Shown here piece by piece: positions 1 to 5,670 of a stretch of DNA of 5,900 bases (its first letter is position 1; each line of letters begins with the position of its first letter). Origin of the DNA: Gemmatimonadota bacterium (GTDB lineage: Bacteria > Gemmatimonadota > Gemmatimonadetes > Longimicrobiales > Longimicrobiaceae); assembly GCA_019348475.1 (NCBI GenBank), contig JAHWJJ010000304.1:1-5900 (forward strand), written 5' to 3'. Below the pieces are notes generated by a model that was not told the origin of the DNA, ran no database searches, and was given only the letters and a program-made list of their open reading frames with translations. Made by a program: the position numbers and the translations under genes.

Positions 1-1
1 C

Positions 2-736
2 ATCTCGCTGGCCAAGAAGTACGTCCCCGAGGGGCGCCACTGCCACCACTGGCACGTGGGCGAAGAGATCCACGCCACCGCGCCCACCGACCGGCTGAAG
101 GCCATGTCGCTGGGGTACCTGTGCCACCTGGCGGCAGACACCATCGCCCACAACTACTTCGTCCCGCGCCAGCTGGTGCTCACCTCGTCCACGTCGGGGG
201 TGGGGCACTCGTACTGGGAGGCGCGCATGGACACGCACCTGGACGAGCGCTACCGGCGCCTGGCGCGGCACGTGGTGATGGAGCACGACCACCGCGACGC
301 CGACGCCCTGTTCGACCAGGTGCTCAGCCACACCCTGTTCTCGTTCCGCACCAACCGGCGCATCTTTCGGGGGATGATCCGGTTCCAGGACAACGAGCGG
401 TGGCAGGCGGTGTTCGGGACCATGCTGGCCCGCTCGCGGTGGGACCTGTCGGACGAGGCGGTGGTGGGGTACCTGGAGCGCTCGTTCGACTACCTGGTGG
501 ACTACCTGAACCGCCGCGGCGAGGCGATCTGCGCCGCGCTGGACCCCATCGGCGACCGGCACCTGGCCATGAGCAAGCAGGTGCGGCGGATGGCGATGCA
601 GGACGGCGCGGCGCAGAACCCCGCGCTGCTGCACGAGATGGCCGACAACTTCTTTCCCCTTCCCGAGGTGCCCTTCGGCCACCTTCGCGCCCTCCCCGCC
701 GATTCGCGCCACCACCTGCCCGCCCTGGCAGGGTGA
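2..736 (+). CDS. Zinc-dependent phospholipase C-like protein, 5' partial
   Basis: The reading frame is already open at base 2 and ends with TGA at 734-736, so 244 C-terminal residues are visible and the true start lies upstream. An internal GTG at 56 is not a likely start, because the frame upstream of it reads sensibly (ISLAKKYVPEGRHCHHWH). The protein resembles the bacterial zinc-dependent phospholipase C family, which hydrolyses phospholipid head groups using a His/Asp/Glu metal site. Two metal-ligand-like clusters are visible: HCHHWHVGEEIH at visible residues 13-24, and GYLCHLAADTIAHNY, where H42, D46 and H50 form an H-x3-D-x3-H pattern typical of the family core. The rest is mostly alpha-helical, rich in Trp, Arg and His, and ends in a Pro/His-rich tail. 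No membrane segment is visible, and whether a signal peptide exists cannot be seen. Family assignment is fairly likely, but the substrate is unknown and many such bacterial proteins are uncharacterised. Confidence 0.7.
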   Translation: MSLAKKYVPEGRHCHHWHVGEEIHATAPTDRLKAMSLGYLCHLAADTIAHNYFVPRQLVLTSSTSGVGHSYWEARMDTHLDERYRRLARHVVMEHDHRDADALFDQVLSHTLFSFRTNRRIFRGMIRFQDNERWQAVFGTMLARSRWDLSDEAVVGYLERSFDYLVDYLNRRGEAICAALDPIGDRHLAMSKQVRRMAMQDGAAQNPALLHEMADNFFPLPEVPFGHLRALPADSRHHLPALAG

Positions 737-758
737 CGAACGACCATCAGGGTGACGA
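729..758. repeat. 11-bp direct repeat across the stop codon of the phospholipase-like gene
   Basis: CAGGGTGACGA occurs at 729-739 and again at 748-758, 19 bases apart. The first copy contains the TGA stop codon of the upstream gene. It could be a small local duplication. No function is apparent. Confidence 0.5.
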
Positions 759-765
759 GGTACTC

Positions 766-822
766 GCGAGGGGACCGCGGGGAACGGCGGGGGAACCGCG
801 GGGACCGCGAGGGGACCGCGGG
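766..822. repeat. Degenerate GGGGACCGCG tandem repeat
   Basis: About five units of a 9-11 base motif, GGGGA(A)CCGCG, run head to tail from 769 to 820, with one variant unit GGGAACGGCG at 780-789. A 16-base sequence, GCGAGGGGACCGCGGG, is repeated exactly at 766-781 and 807-822. The array lies between two plus-strand genes and runs directly into the hairpins at 816-889. It looks like slippage-prone non-coding DNA, and I see no open frame of gene-like quality here. Confidence 0.7.
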
Positions 823-889
823 CTGAAGCCCGCGGCTGGAACTGCCACAAGCCCCGTCTCGGCTCGCTGACGCTCGCCGAACGGGGCTT
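816..889. repeat. REP-like double hairpin element between genes
   Basis: Two adjacent inverted repeats are visible. The first is CCGCGGGC (816-823) with GCCCGCGG (828-835), an 8-bp perfect stem over the loop TGAA. The second is AAGCCCCGT (849-857) with ACGGGGCTT (881-889), a 9-bp perfect stem. The second continues inward, after one bulged C, with TCGGC (859-863) and GCCGA (876-880), giving 14 paired bases in all. No T-tract follows either stem, so a classical intrinsic terminator is not well supported, although the strong hairpins could slow polymerase or protect the 3' end of the upstream transcript. The arrangement resembles dispersed intergenic REP-type elements of high-GC bacteria; multi-copy status is inferred and not visible here. 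The stretch from 890 to 1017 shows no gene and no convincing promoter. Confidence 0.55.
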
Positions 890-1030
890 CAACCCCGGAC
901 CCGCGTCCCGATCCGCGCAGGGCGCGCGTTCTCACTCCTGCCCCAGCGGACCGCCGGCGCGGCTGGCGGGCAAGTTGCAGCGCCGGTTTTTCCGAACCAC
1001 GCTGGACACCGCAGCCCAGGGAGAATCCAC

Positions 1031-1330
1031 ATGCGCACCGTTCGCCGCTTCGCAACGCCCGCCCTTGCAGCACTGGTCGCGCTCGGCGCCTCCGGGTGCG
1101 CGGGGCTCAGCTTCAGCCCGGGCTGCGGCTTTGCCGCCGCCGATCTCATGACGGACGGCGCCAGCCGCATGAACCGCGGCTTTCAGCTGCACCAGGCGCG
1201 GGCGCAGCAGCAGGCGTTTCAGCACAAGGCGATGATGGGCGGCGCCGAGTTCAACCGCGGCGCCATCCGCAAGCCCGGCTCACTCCCCGTCGCGCAGAGC
1301 ACGCCGGCGTCCCCGCTCTGCTTCCGCTGA
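1031..1330 (+). CDS. Small predicted lipoprotein, function unknown
   Basis: This 99-residue protein is not recognised. The ATG at 1031 is preceded by an AGGGAGAA ribosome binding site at 1018-1025, a spacing that supports this start. The N-terminus has a basic region (RTVRR), a hydrophobic stretch (residues 10-19) and the lipobox-like ASGC at 20-23. It is therefore probably lipidated on C23 by the Lgt/LspA route and anchored in an envelope membrane. Alanine at the -3 position is weaker than the usual leucine. The mature part would be 77 residues, with a central Gln/His/Ala-rich segment (HQARAQQQAFQHKAMM) that probably forms a helix, then a Pro/Ser-rich tail. Two further cysteines, C32 and C97, could form a disulphide if the protein lies outside the cytoplasm. 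It stands alone on its strand between hairpins and has no operon partner. A non-lipidated secreted protein is the main alternative. Confidence 0.6.
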   Translation: MRTVRRFATPALAALVALGASGCAGLSFSPGCGFAAADLMTDGASRMNRGFQLHQARAQQQAFQHKAMMGGAEFNRGAIRKPGSLPVAQSTPASPLCFR

Positions 1331-1366
1331 CCGGCGGCTGACGGCATCAGGATGGACGAAGGAAGG

Positions 1367-1392
1367 CCGGCGGCTCCCCGCGAGCCCGCCGG
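1367..1392 (+). terminator. Possible hairpin terminator after the small lipoprotein gene
   Basis: CCGGCGG (1367-1373) pairs with CCGCCGG (1386-1392) across a 12-base loop, 36 bases downstream of the lipoprotein stop codon. The sequence TCTCTT follows, which is only a poor T-tract. It may end transcription before the parDE promoter. The evidence is weak, since such inverted repeats arise by chance in GC-rich DNA. Nothing else of note is seen in 1331-1410. Confidence 0.25.
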
Positions 1393-1438
1393 TCTCTTGG
1401 TGGGGCGAGCAATCGTGCCCGCCGTAAAATGGACAGCA

Positions 1439-1467
1439 TTGACAAGATCCGACCCGGTCTTTACGAT
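1439..1467 (+). promoter_or_regulatory. Near-consensus sigma70 promoter of the parDE operon
   Basis: TTGACA at 1439-1444 is a perfect -35 hexamer. A spacer of exactly 17 bases leads to TACGAT at 1462-1467, which matches the -10 consensus TATAAT at four of six positions including the key A2 and T6. Transcription would start near 1474, giving a leader of about 35 bases before the antitoxin ATG at 1509. It is the only clear housekeeping-type promoter in the window. ParD-type antitoxins usually repress their own promoter. A candidate operator is the inverted pair AATCGT (1411-1416) and ACGATT (1463-1468), whose second half overlaps the -10 box. The palindrome AACGTT (1484-1489) lies in the leader. 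These operator ideas are speculative. Confidence 0.7.
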
Positions 1468-1508
1468 TGAGGATACGACGGCCAACGTTCATCCAGGGAG
1501 CCAACCCG

Positions 1509-1766
1509 ATGCCCCTCTCGCTCAGTCCCGAGCTCGAGCGCCGGATCACGGAGAAAGTCGAATCCGGTGAGTACGACTCCGCCGAGGACGTTCTCAGCGA
1601 CGCCCTGGATGCGCTGTCTCATCTGACCGAGGAAGAAGAGGCGAAGCATAACGCGCTTCGCCGAGAGATCCAGAAGGGAATCGATTCCCTGAACAATGGT
1701 CGCTACTCGCCCAAGGACGAGGTGTTCGCCCGCCTCCGAGCCCGCCGTGGACGCGCTCCGGCGTGA
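1509..1766 (+). CDS. parD: ParD-family antitoxin of a type II toxin-antitoxin system
   Basis: This 85-residue protein would bind and neutralise the toxin encoded immediately downstream, and would bind DNA to repress its own operon. The N-terminal part (residues 1-45, beginning PLSLSPELERRITEKVESGEYDSAEDV) fits the ribbon-helix-helix DNA-binding fold: a short beta strand, then a helix, then the Y-D-S-A-x-x-V turn characteristic of ParD. The acidic/basic C-terminal part (EEEEAKHNALRREIQKGIDSLNNGRY) matches the toxin-binding helix region, with the family signature ALRREIQKGIDS. The start at ATG 1509 is preferred because GGGAG at 1496-1500 gives a good ribosome binding site with 8 bases of spacing. 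The frame is open further up to TTG 1467, but that codon lies inside the -10 box. Its last codons overlap the toxin start. Codon use looks less GC-biased than in the neighbouring genes (AAT, CAT, GAA and similar codons), consistent with acquisition by transfer. Confidence 0.88.
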   Translation: MPLSLSPELERRITEKVESGEYDSAEDVLSDALDALSHLTEEEEAKHNALRREIQKGIDSLNNGRYSPKDEVFARLRARRGRAPA

Positions 1767-2068
1767 GGATCATCCGTGTTTCGCCCGAAGCCGAAGATGA
1801 TCTGATCCAGGCTGCGGAATACCTGGATCGCGAAACGGGGAATCCGGAGTTCGGCCATCGCCTGCACGATGGACTTGACCACGTCATGGAGTTGATCGCG
1901 GAGAATCCCTGGATGGGGCGCGCGCGGCCGGATCTTGAGGAAGGACTGCGAGCGTTTCACCACGCCCGCTTCACGATCTTCTGGCGTCTTCACGTTGACA
2001 CAGTCGAAATTGTCCGCGTTCTCCACCAGCGCCAGGACGTGGAGCGGGAGTTCGGGGTCAAGCGATAA
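1763..2068 (+). CDS. parE: ParE/RelE-superfamily toxin of a type II toxin-antitoxin system
   Basis: This 101-residue protein resembles ParE toxins, which in characterised cases inhibit DNA gyrase; other RelE-fold members cleave mRNA on the ribosome, so the target cannot be fixed from sequence. Supporting motifs are the opening IIRVSPEAEDDLIQAAEYL (strand plus helix), NPWMGRARPDLEEGLRAF at residues 48-65 (the family G-R-x-R-x-x-L-x-x-G-L-R motif), and the C-terminal IFWRLHVDTVEIVRVLHQRQDVERE at 72-96, typical of the last strands of ParE. Length is normal. It starts at GTG 1763, whose last two bases plus the next form the antitoxin TGA (GTGA overlap). No strong separate ribosome binding site is seen, so translation is probably coupled to the antitoxin, keeping toxin output below antitoxin output. 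All expected core segments are present and the frame is intact, so the toxin is likely functional. Confidence 0.87.
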   Translation: MRIIRVSPEAEDDLIQAAEYLDRETGNPEFGHRLHDGLDHVMELIAENPWMGRARPDLEEGLRAFHHARFTIFWRLHVDTVEIVRVLHQRQDVEREFGVKR

Positions 2069-2086
2069 GGATCCAGACCGCGGGCG

Positions 2087-2180
2087 TCCCCCATCACCGG
2101 CCCTTACCGCCTCAAATTGCGCGGGGAAGGGAGAAATTCGATCACGCTTCGCGAGTTCGGCATCGCGTCCAATCTCCCCC
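2087..2180 (+). repeat. Diverged copy of the window's hairpin-bearing intergenic repeat
   Basis: Beginning 19 bases after the toxin stop codon, this segment aligns with 5697-5790 at roughly 80% identity by eye over about 94 bases, with only small compensating gaps. Shared blocks include CCCCCATC-CCGGCCCTT, GGGGAAGGGAGAA, TTCGATC-CGCTT-GCGAG and TCGCGTC. The stem is decayed: CCCTT and CCGC at 2101-2109 still pair with GCGG and AAGGG near 2121-2131 across an internal mismatch. It has the same orientation as the copies at the right edge. Sitting between convergent operons, it might help terminate transcription, but its preservation as a repeat is the firmer statement. From 2181 to 2287 I see no gene. 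Confidence 0.75.
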
Positions 2181-2287
2181 CTGCCACCCGTGAACGTGCC
2201 TGGGGTGCGACCCGGTCGAACACGGCATCCGCGTGATGCAGTCGCGCGCCTGCCGAGGCCGGCGGAGCGAGAGCGACCGCGTCAGCG

Positions 2288-2458
2288 TCACACCTCAGCC
2301 TGGGCCAGGATAGGAGGCACCCGCCATGGACGCAGGCGCCAAATGGTCCGCACGCCGTTCGCAACGGTGACGGTCATGATGGTGAGCCCGGCCGCGCGCC
2401 AGACGCCCACCACGGCGCCGTAGTCCTCGTCGCGGAACTCCCGGACGGCCGTCGGCAC
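2288..2458 (-). pseudogene. Truncated GNAT-type acetyltransferase, N-terminal remnant
   Basis: Reading the minus strand from GTG at 2458-2456, the frame begins VPTAVREFRDEDYGAVVGVW and continues RAAGLT. This closely resembles the first beta strand and first helix of GNAT acetyltransferases, with the typical (I/V)R-x-(F/Y)R-x-E/D-D-Y-x-A-V-V-x-x-W-R-A-A-G-L pattern. GNAT enzymes transfer acetyl from acetyl-CoA to amines. Similarity stops at about base 2380. The remaining codons (IMTVTVANGVRTIW and onwards) do not look like GNAT, and the frame stops at TGA 2290-2288 after 56 codons, against about 150 in a complete family member. No acetyl-CoA-binding motif (Q/R-x-x-G-x-G/A) is found in any nearby frame. 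The start lies one base after the hydrolase stop codon, so it was probably the third gene of the helicase operon. I read it as a gene whose 3' part was deleted or replaced. A novel 56-residue protein is less likely. Confidence 0.6.
2326..2370 (+). other. 14-codon open frame behind a strong ribosome binding site
   Basis: AGGAGG at 2312-2317 is a perfect Shine-Dalgarno core, 8 bases before ATG 2326. The frame then encodes only MDAGAKWSARRSQR before TGA at 2368-2370. It lies antisense to the non-homologous extension of the acetyltransferase remnant, and ends about ten bases short of the point where that remnant loses similarity. It could be the severed 5' end of another gene, a leader peptide, or chance. 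No promoter is evident. Confidence 0.25.
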
Positions 2459-2459
2459 G

Positions 2460-3233
2460 TCAGGGTGCGGCCTCGGCCGGCTGCGGGGACGAAAAGCGGC
2501 CGTGGCGAAGGAAGCGAACGATGAGAAGGTGCACGTCCGCGCGGTTCATCAGGAACGAGTGGAAGCCGTCCACCACCACGTGGTCGCGGGCGCCGGGAAG
2601 GTGCGTCTCCGCGACGCGCACCTTGCGGTCCCGCGACCCCGCGATGATCCCCACCTCCACCCCCTCCGGCAGCGCCAGGGTCCGCGCGGTGGATTGCGGA
2701 TGCGTGCGCAGGTCGCGGATCGGCGGCATCACCGCCCCCAAGCGGGGAGCCCAGCGGTCCGCGGCGGCCGAGCCCCGGTTGGGCGGCGCCAGCATCACCA
2801 CGCGCCCGGCGCGCTCCGGAGGCGCCTGCGCCAGCATGGACCGGATGATCACCGTCCCCAGGCTGTGCCCCACGAAGTGCACGCGCGGCGCGTCGCCGGT
2901 GCGCTCCGCCGCGCGCCGCGCCAGCGCCGCGCCCAGCGAAGCCACCGAGCCGCGAGTGCTGCGGTAGCCGAACTGGGCCACGCGGTAGCCGTCCGCCTCC
3001 AGCCGCTGCTCCAGCAGCCACATGGAAAGCGGCGTGCGCCCCATCCCGTGCACCAGGATCACCAGCTCGCGCGTGTCCCTGGCCCCCGCCGTGTCGCGTT
3101 CCGCCGACGGCGGGGAGATCTGCGCGCTGGCGGAGGGGCTGATCGCCAGGAGCGCGAACAGGCCGGCCGCGGCCAGGCTCCGCGCGAGCGACCGCGGCAC
3201 CCACCTTCCGCGATACGCGATCGTCGGCATCAT
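2460..3233 (-). CDS. Secreted or anchored alpha/beta hydrolase (esterase/lipase-like)
   Basis: This 257-residue protein probably hydrolyses an ester or lipid outside the cytoplasm. The N-terminus carries a signal-peptide pattern: basic residues (RGRWVPRSLAR), a hydrophobic core at about 20-31 (LAAAGLFALLAI), and a likely cleavage after SASA near residue 37. The mature part begins with the strand ELVILVHGMGRT, where H62-G63 fits the oxyanion-hole HG motif. The nucleophile elbow is VGHSLG with Ser124, and the likely acid and base are D202 (in GSRDRKV) and H225 (in GFHSFLMN). The fold resembles PGAP1/LipA-like esterases, and the substrate cannot be told. The start ATG 3233 overlaps the helicase stop as ATGA, with GGAG five bases upstream; a second ATG follows directly. 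The frame stays open upstream to 3545, but that part is an out-of-frame reading of the helicase gene. Transcription and translation are probably coupled to the helicase. Confidence 0.8.
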   Translation of the reverse strand: MMPTIAYRGRWVPRSLARSLAAAGLFALLAISPSASAQISPPSAERDTAGARDTRELVILVHGMGRTPLSMWLLEQRLEADGYRVAQFGYRSTRGSVASLGAALARRAAERTGDAPRVHFVGHSLGTVIIRSMLAQAPPERAGRVVMLAPPNRGSAAADRWAPRLGAVMPPIRDLRTHPQSTARTLALPEGVEVGIIAGSRDRKVRVAETHLPGARDHVVVDGFHSFLMNRADVHLLIVRFLRHGRFSSPQPAEAAP

Positions 3234-5572
3234 TCCCACTCCGGCTCCAGGTTGGCGTACTTCAGCACCACCGTCTTGCGGCCCACGTTGTCGAACTCGA
3301 TGGCCGCCTTCACCTCGCTGCCGTGTCCGGTGAGCTCCATCACCGTCCCTGCGCCGAACGACGGGTGCCGCACGCGGGAGCCCTTGCGCATCGACGGCAG
3401 GTCCTGCGAATCGGAGTAGTCCACCTGGTACGTCTCGTCGTCGCCCCCACCGCCGCGCGATGCGGTGGACGCGGGCGCCTTCCACGACGGCGATCCGCCG
3501 AACAGCCGCTCCCGGCGCGTGGTGTACGCGCCGGACGACTTCCACGGCTGCGAATACGCCGAACGCTCCAGCACCCGGGCCGTGCGCCGCGCCTCCGTCA
3601 GGTCCTGGGGCACCGACTCCAGAAAGGGCGAGGGCGTGCTGTCCATGAACTGCGCGCCGCGCCGCCGCCGCTTTGCGTGGGTCAGGTACAGCTTGCGCTC
3701 CGCCCGCGTGACGCCCACGTAAAAGAGGCGGCGCTCCTCCTCCAGGTCCGCGGGCTCGTCGTAGGCGCGCGTCAGCGGAAACAGCCCGTCCTCCAGCCCG
3801 GCGATGAAGACGAAGGGAAACTCCAGCCCCTTGGCGTTGTGCAGCGTCATCATCGACACCGCGTCAGCCTGGGGATCGTGCTGGTCGATGTCGGCCACCA
3901 GCGCCACGTGGCCCAGGAACACGTCCAGCGGCCGCGCCGACTCGTCCTCGCCCGCGGCCTCCATCTCCATCATCAGCTCCGGGTCCTCCTCCTCCAGCCG
4001 GCGCTGCACCTCGGCCGCGCCGTTCACCAGCTCCTCCAGGTTCTCGATGCGGTCCTTTCCCTCGTCTCCCTCCGCCCGCAGCGCGTCCACCAGCCCGGAT
4101 TCCATCACCAGCTCGCGCAGCAGCACGTCAAGGCGCATCCCGCCGGTGGAGGCCAGCGCCGCGTACTTTCGGATGAGCGCCGCCAGCTCCGGCAGCGCCT
4201 TCGCCGCGCCGCCGCGAATGCCGTCGATCGCCGCCGCCTGCTCCGCCGCGGCCAGCAGCGGGATGCCGCGCGCCGCCGCGTGCTCCGCCAGCCGCGTAAC
4301 CGTCGTGTCGCCGATCCCCCGCCGGGGGACGTTGACGATGCGCAGGAACGCCTCGTCCGCGGCCGGGTTGGCCACCAGGCGCAGGTACGCCAGCGCGTCC
4401 TTGACCTCGCGCCGCTCGTAGAAGCGCGTGCCGCCGATCACCCGGTACGCCATCCGCTCCCGGCGCAGCGCCTCTTCCACGGAGCGCGACTGCGAGTTGG
4501 TGCGATACAGGACGACGAAGTTGCGCAGCGCCAGCGACGGGCTGTCGGCCAGGCGGCCGCGGATCTCCTCCGCGATCCACTGCGACTCGTCCGCCTCGTC
4601 CGCCGCCTCCACCAGGGTGATCCGCTCGCCGCCCACGTGGTCCGTGCGCAGCGTTTTGCCCTTGCGATGCACGTTCTGCTCGATCACGCGGTTGGCGGCT
4701 TCCAGGATGGTCTGGGTGGAGCGGTAGTTCTGCTCCAGCTTGACCACCCGCGCGTCGGGAAAGTCCTTTTCGAAGTCCAGGATGTTGCGGATGTCGGCGC
4801 CGCGCCAGCCGTAGATGGACTGGTCGTCGTCGCCCACGACGAACAGGTTGCGGTGCTCCTCCGCCATCTGGCGAAGAAAGACGTACTGCGCGCGGTTGGT
4901 GTCCTGGTACTCGTCCACCAGCACGAAGCGAAAGCGGCCGGCGTAGCGCCGCAGCACGTGGGGGTTGTCCCGGAACAGCTGCACCGGCTTTACCAGCAGG
5001 TCGTCGAAGTCGAAGGCGTTCGCGTCGCGCAGCGCCTTCTGGTACAGGGGATAGACCTGCGCCACCACCTTTTCGAACGGGTCCAGCGCTCGCTCCGCGT
5101 AGGCGTCCGGCCCCGTCAGCTCGTTCTTGGCGGACGAGATGGCGCCGTGCACGGAGCGCGGCGTCCACTTTTTGGGGTCCAGCTGCAGGGTGTCGCGGAT
5201 GATGCGCTTGGTGAGCCCGTCGGCGTCATCCGCGTCGTACACGCTGAAGCCGGGGCTGTACCCCAGCCGCTGCGCGTCGCGGCGAAGGATGCGCACGCCG
5301 ATGGAGTGAAAGGTGCCGATCCACATCCCCGTGGGCTCGCGCCCCAGGCTCTTGCGGACGCGGTCGCGCATCTCGCCCGCCGCCTTGTTGGTGAAGGTGA
5401 GGGCCAGGATGCTCCCGGGATCCACCCCCATCTCCTCCACCAGCCAGGCGATGCGCGTGGTGAGCACGCGCGTCTTGCCGGACCCCGCGCCCGCGAGCAC
5501 CAGCAGCGGCCCCTCGAAGTGCGAGGCCGCGTCGCGCTGCTCCGGGTTCAGGTGCGAAAGATCGAACGCCAT
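3230..5572 (-). CDS. UvrD/PcrA-type ATP-dependent 3'-5' DNA helicase
   Basis: This complete 780-residue superfamily 1A helicase translocates 3' to 5' on single-stranded DNA and unwinds duplexes in nucleotide excision repair, mismatch repair or replication-restart roles. All core motifs are visible in order: Q motif LNPEQRDA (8-15), Walker A AGAGSGKT (27-34), Ia LALTFTNKAAGEM (56-68), Ib GTFHSIGVRILR (86-97), Walker B/DExx VDEYQDTN (219-226), III VVGDDDQSIYGWRGAD (245-260), IV LEQNYRST (279-286), V MMTLHNAKGLEFPFVF (574-589) and VI RRLFYVGVTRAERKL (614-628). The linker at about 660-725 is Ser/Gly-rich and probably flexible. The C-terminus (GSRVRHPSFGAGTVMEL through KYANLE, 731-776) matches the Tudor-like module by which PcrA/UvrD contact RNA polymerase, which argues for a PcrA/UvrD housekeeping role rather than Rep or RecB. 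ATG 5572 is used, with a modest AGGA 4 bases upstream. It heads the minus-strand operon. uvrD versus pcrA naming cannot be settled from sequence alone. Confidence 0.95.
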   Translation of the reverse strand: MAFDLSHLNPEQRDAASHFEGPLLVLAGAGSGKTRVLTTRIAWLVEEMGVDPGSILALTFTNKAAGEMRDRVRKSLGREPTGMWIGTFHSIGVRILRRDAQRLGYSPGFSVYDADDADGLTKRIIRDTLQLDPKKWTPRSVHGAISSAKNELTGPDAYAERALDPFEKVVAQVYPLYQKALRDANAFDFDDLLVKPVQLFRDNPHVLRRYAGRFRFVLVDEYQDTNRAQYVFLRQMAEEHRNLFVVGDDDQSIYGWRGADIRNILDFEKDFPDARVVKLEQNYRSTQTILEAANRVIEQNVHRKGKTLRTDHVGGERITLVEAADEADESQWIAEEIRGRLADSPSLALRNFVVLYRTNSQSRSVEEALRRERMAYRVIGGTRFYERREVKDALAYLRLVANPAADEAFLRIVNVPRRGIGDTTVTRLAEHAAARGIPLLAAAEQAAAIDGIRGGAAKALPELAALIRKYAALASTGGMRLDVLLRELVMESGLVDALRAEGDEGKDRIENLEELVNGAAEVQRRLEEEDPELMMEMEAAGEDESARPLDVFLGHVALVADIDQHDPQADAVSMMTLHNAKGLEFPFVFIAGLEDGLFPLTRAYDEPADLEEERRLFYVGVTRAERKLYLTHAKRRRRGAQFMDSTPSPFLESVPQDLTEARRTARVLERSAYSQPWKSSGAYTTRRERLFGGSPSWKAPASTASRGGGGDDETYQVDYSDSQDLPSMRKGSRVRHPSFGAGTVMELTGHGSEVKAAIEFDNVGRKTVVLKYANLEPEWE

Positions 5573-5593
5573 CTATCCTGCACTCTGGCTGTG

Positions 5594-5599
5594 ATTCTA
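5594..5599 (-). promoter_or_regulatory. Possible -10 element for the helicase operon
   Basis: On the minus strand TAGAAT (bases 5599 to 5594) matches the -10 consensus at five of six positions, 21 bases before the helicase ATG. That would give a leader of about 15 bases. The expected -35 region is G-rich and shows no TTGACA-like hexamer, so the site would be weak, activator-dependent or not a promoter. It is one of the few AT-rich hexamers in the region. Confidence 0.3.
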
Positions 5600-5620
5600 A
5601 GGGTCCCCCACCCTCCGCCC

Positions 5621-5653
5621 GCCCCCCGCTCGTTCCTTGCGGAGACGGGGGGC
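5621..5653. repeat. GC-rich inverted repeat upstream of the helicase gene
   Basis: GCCCCCCG (5621-5628) is the exact reverse complement of CGGGGGGC (5646-5653). Inside it, CTC (5629-5631) can pair with GAG (5642-5644) if one A is bulged. The loop is about 10 bases. It borders the tandem repeat beginning at 5671 and may belong to the same repetitive block. It lies upstream of any helicase promoter, so a role in that gene is not implied. Confidence 0.45.
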
Positions 5654-5670
5654 GGCAAAGACATCGTGTT

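Noticed and set aside
121..870. A 249-codon plus-strand frame over the phospholipase-like gene
   Set aside because: It is a Pro/Arg/Gly-rich shadow frame that also runs through the tandem repeat and hairpins.
975..1003. TTGCAG at 975-980 as a -35 box for the small lipoprotein gene
   Set aside because: At 16-18 bases downstream the sequence is CCACGCTG-like with no TANNNT hexamer, so no promoter can be supported.
2104..2364. An 86-codon minus-strand frame between the operons
   Set aside because: Its C-terminal part is a translation of the hairpin repeat, and it shows no family resemblance and no clear ribosome binding site.
2374..3204. A 276-codon minus-strand frame overlapping the hydrolase
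   Set aside because: It is Ala/Gly/Arg/Pro-rich with no motif, while the overlapping frame has a signal peptide, GHSLG and a clear coupled start.
3234..3545. An N-terminal extension of the hydrolase frame
   Set aside because: This part reads the helicase coding DNA in another frame. The signal peptide, ribosome binding site and ATGA overlap place the real start at 3233.
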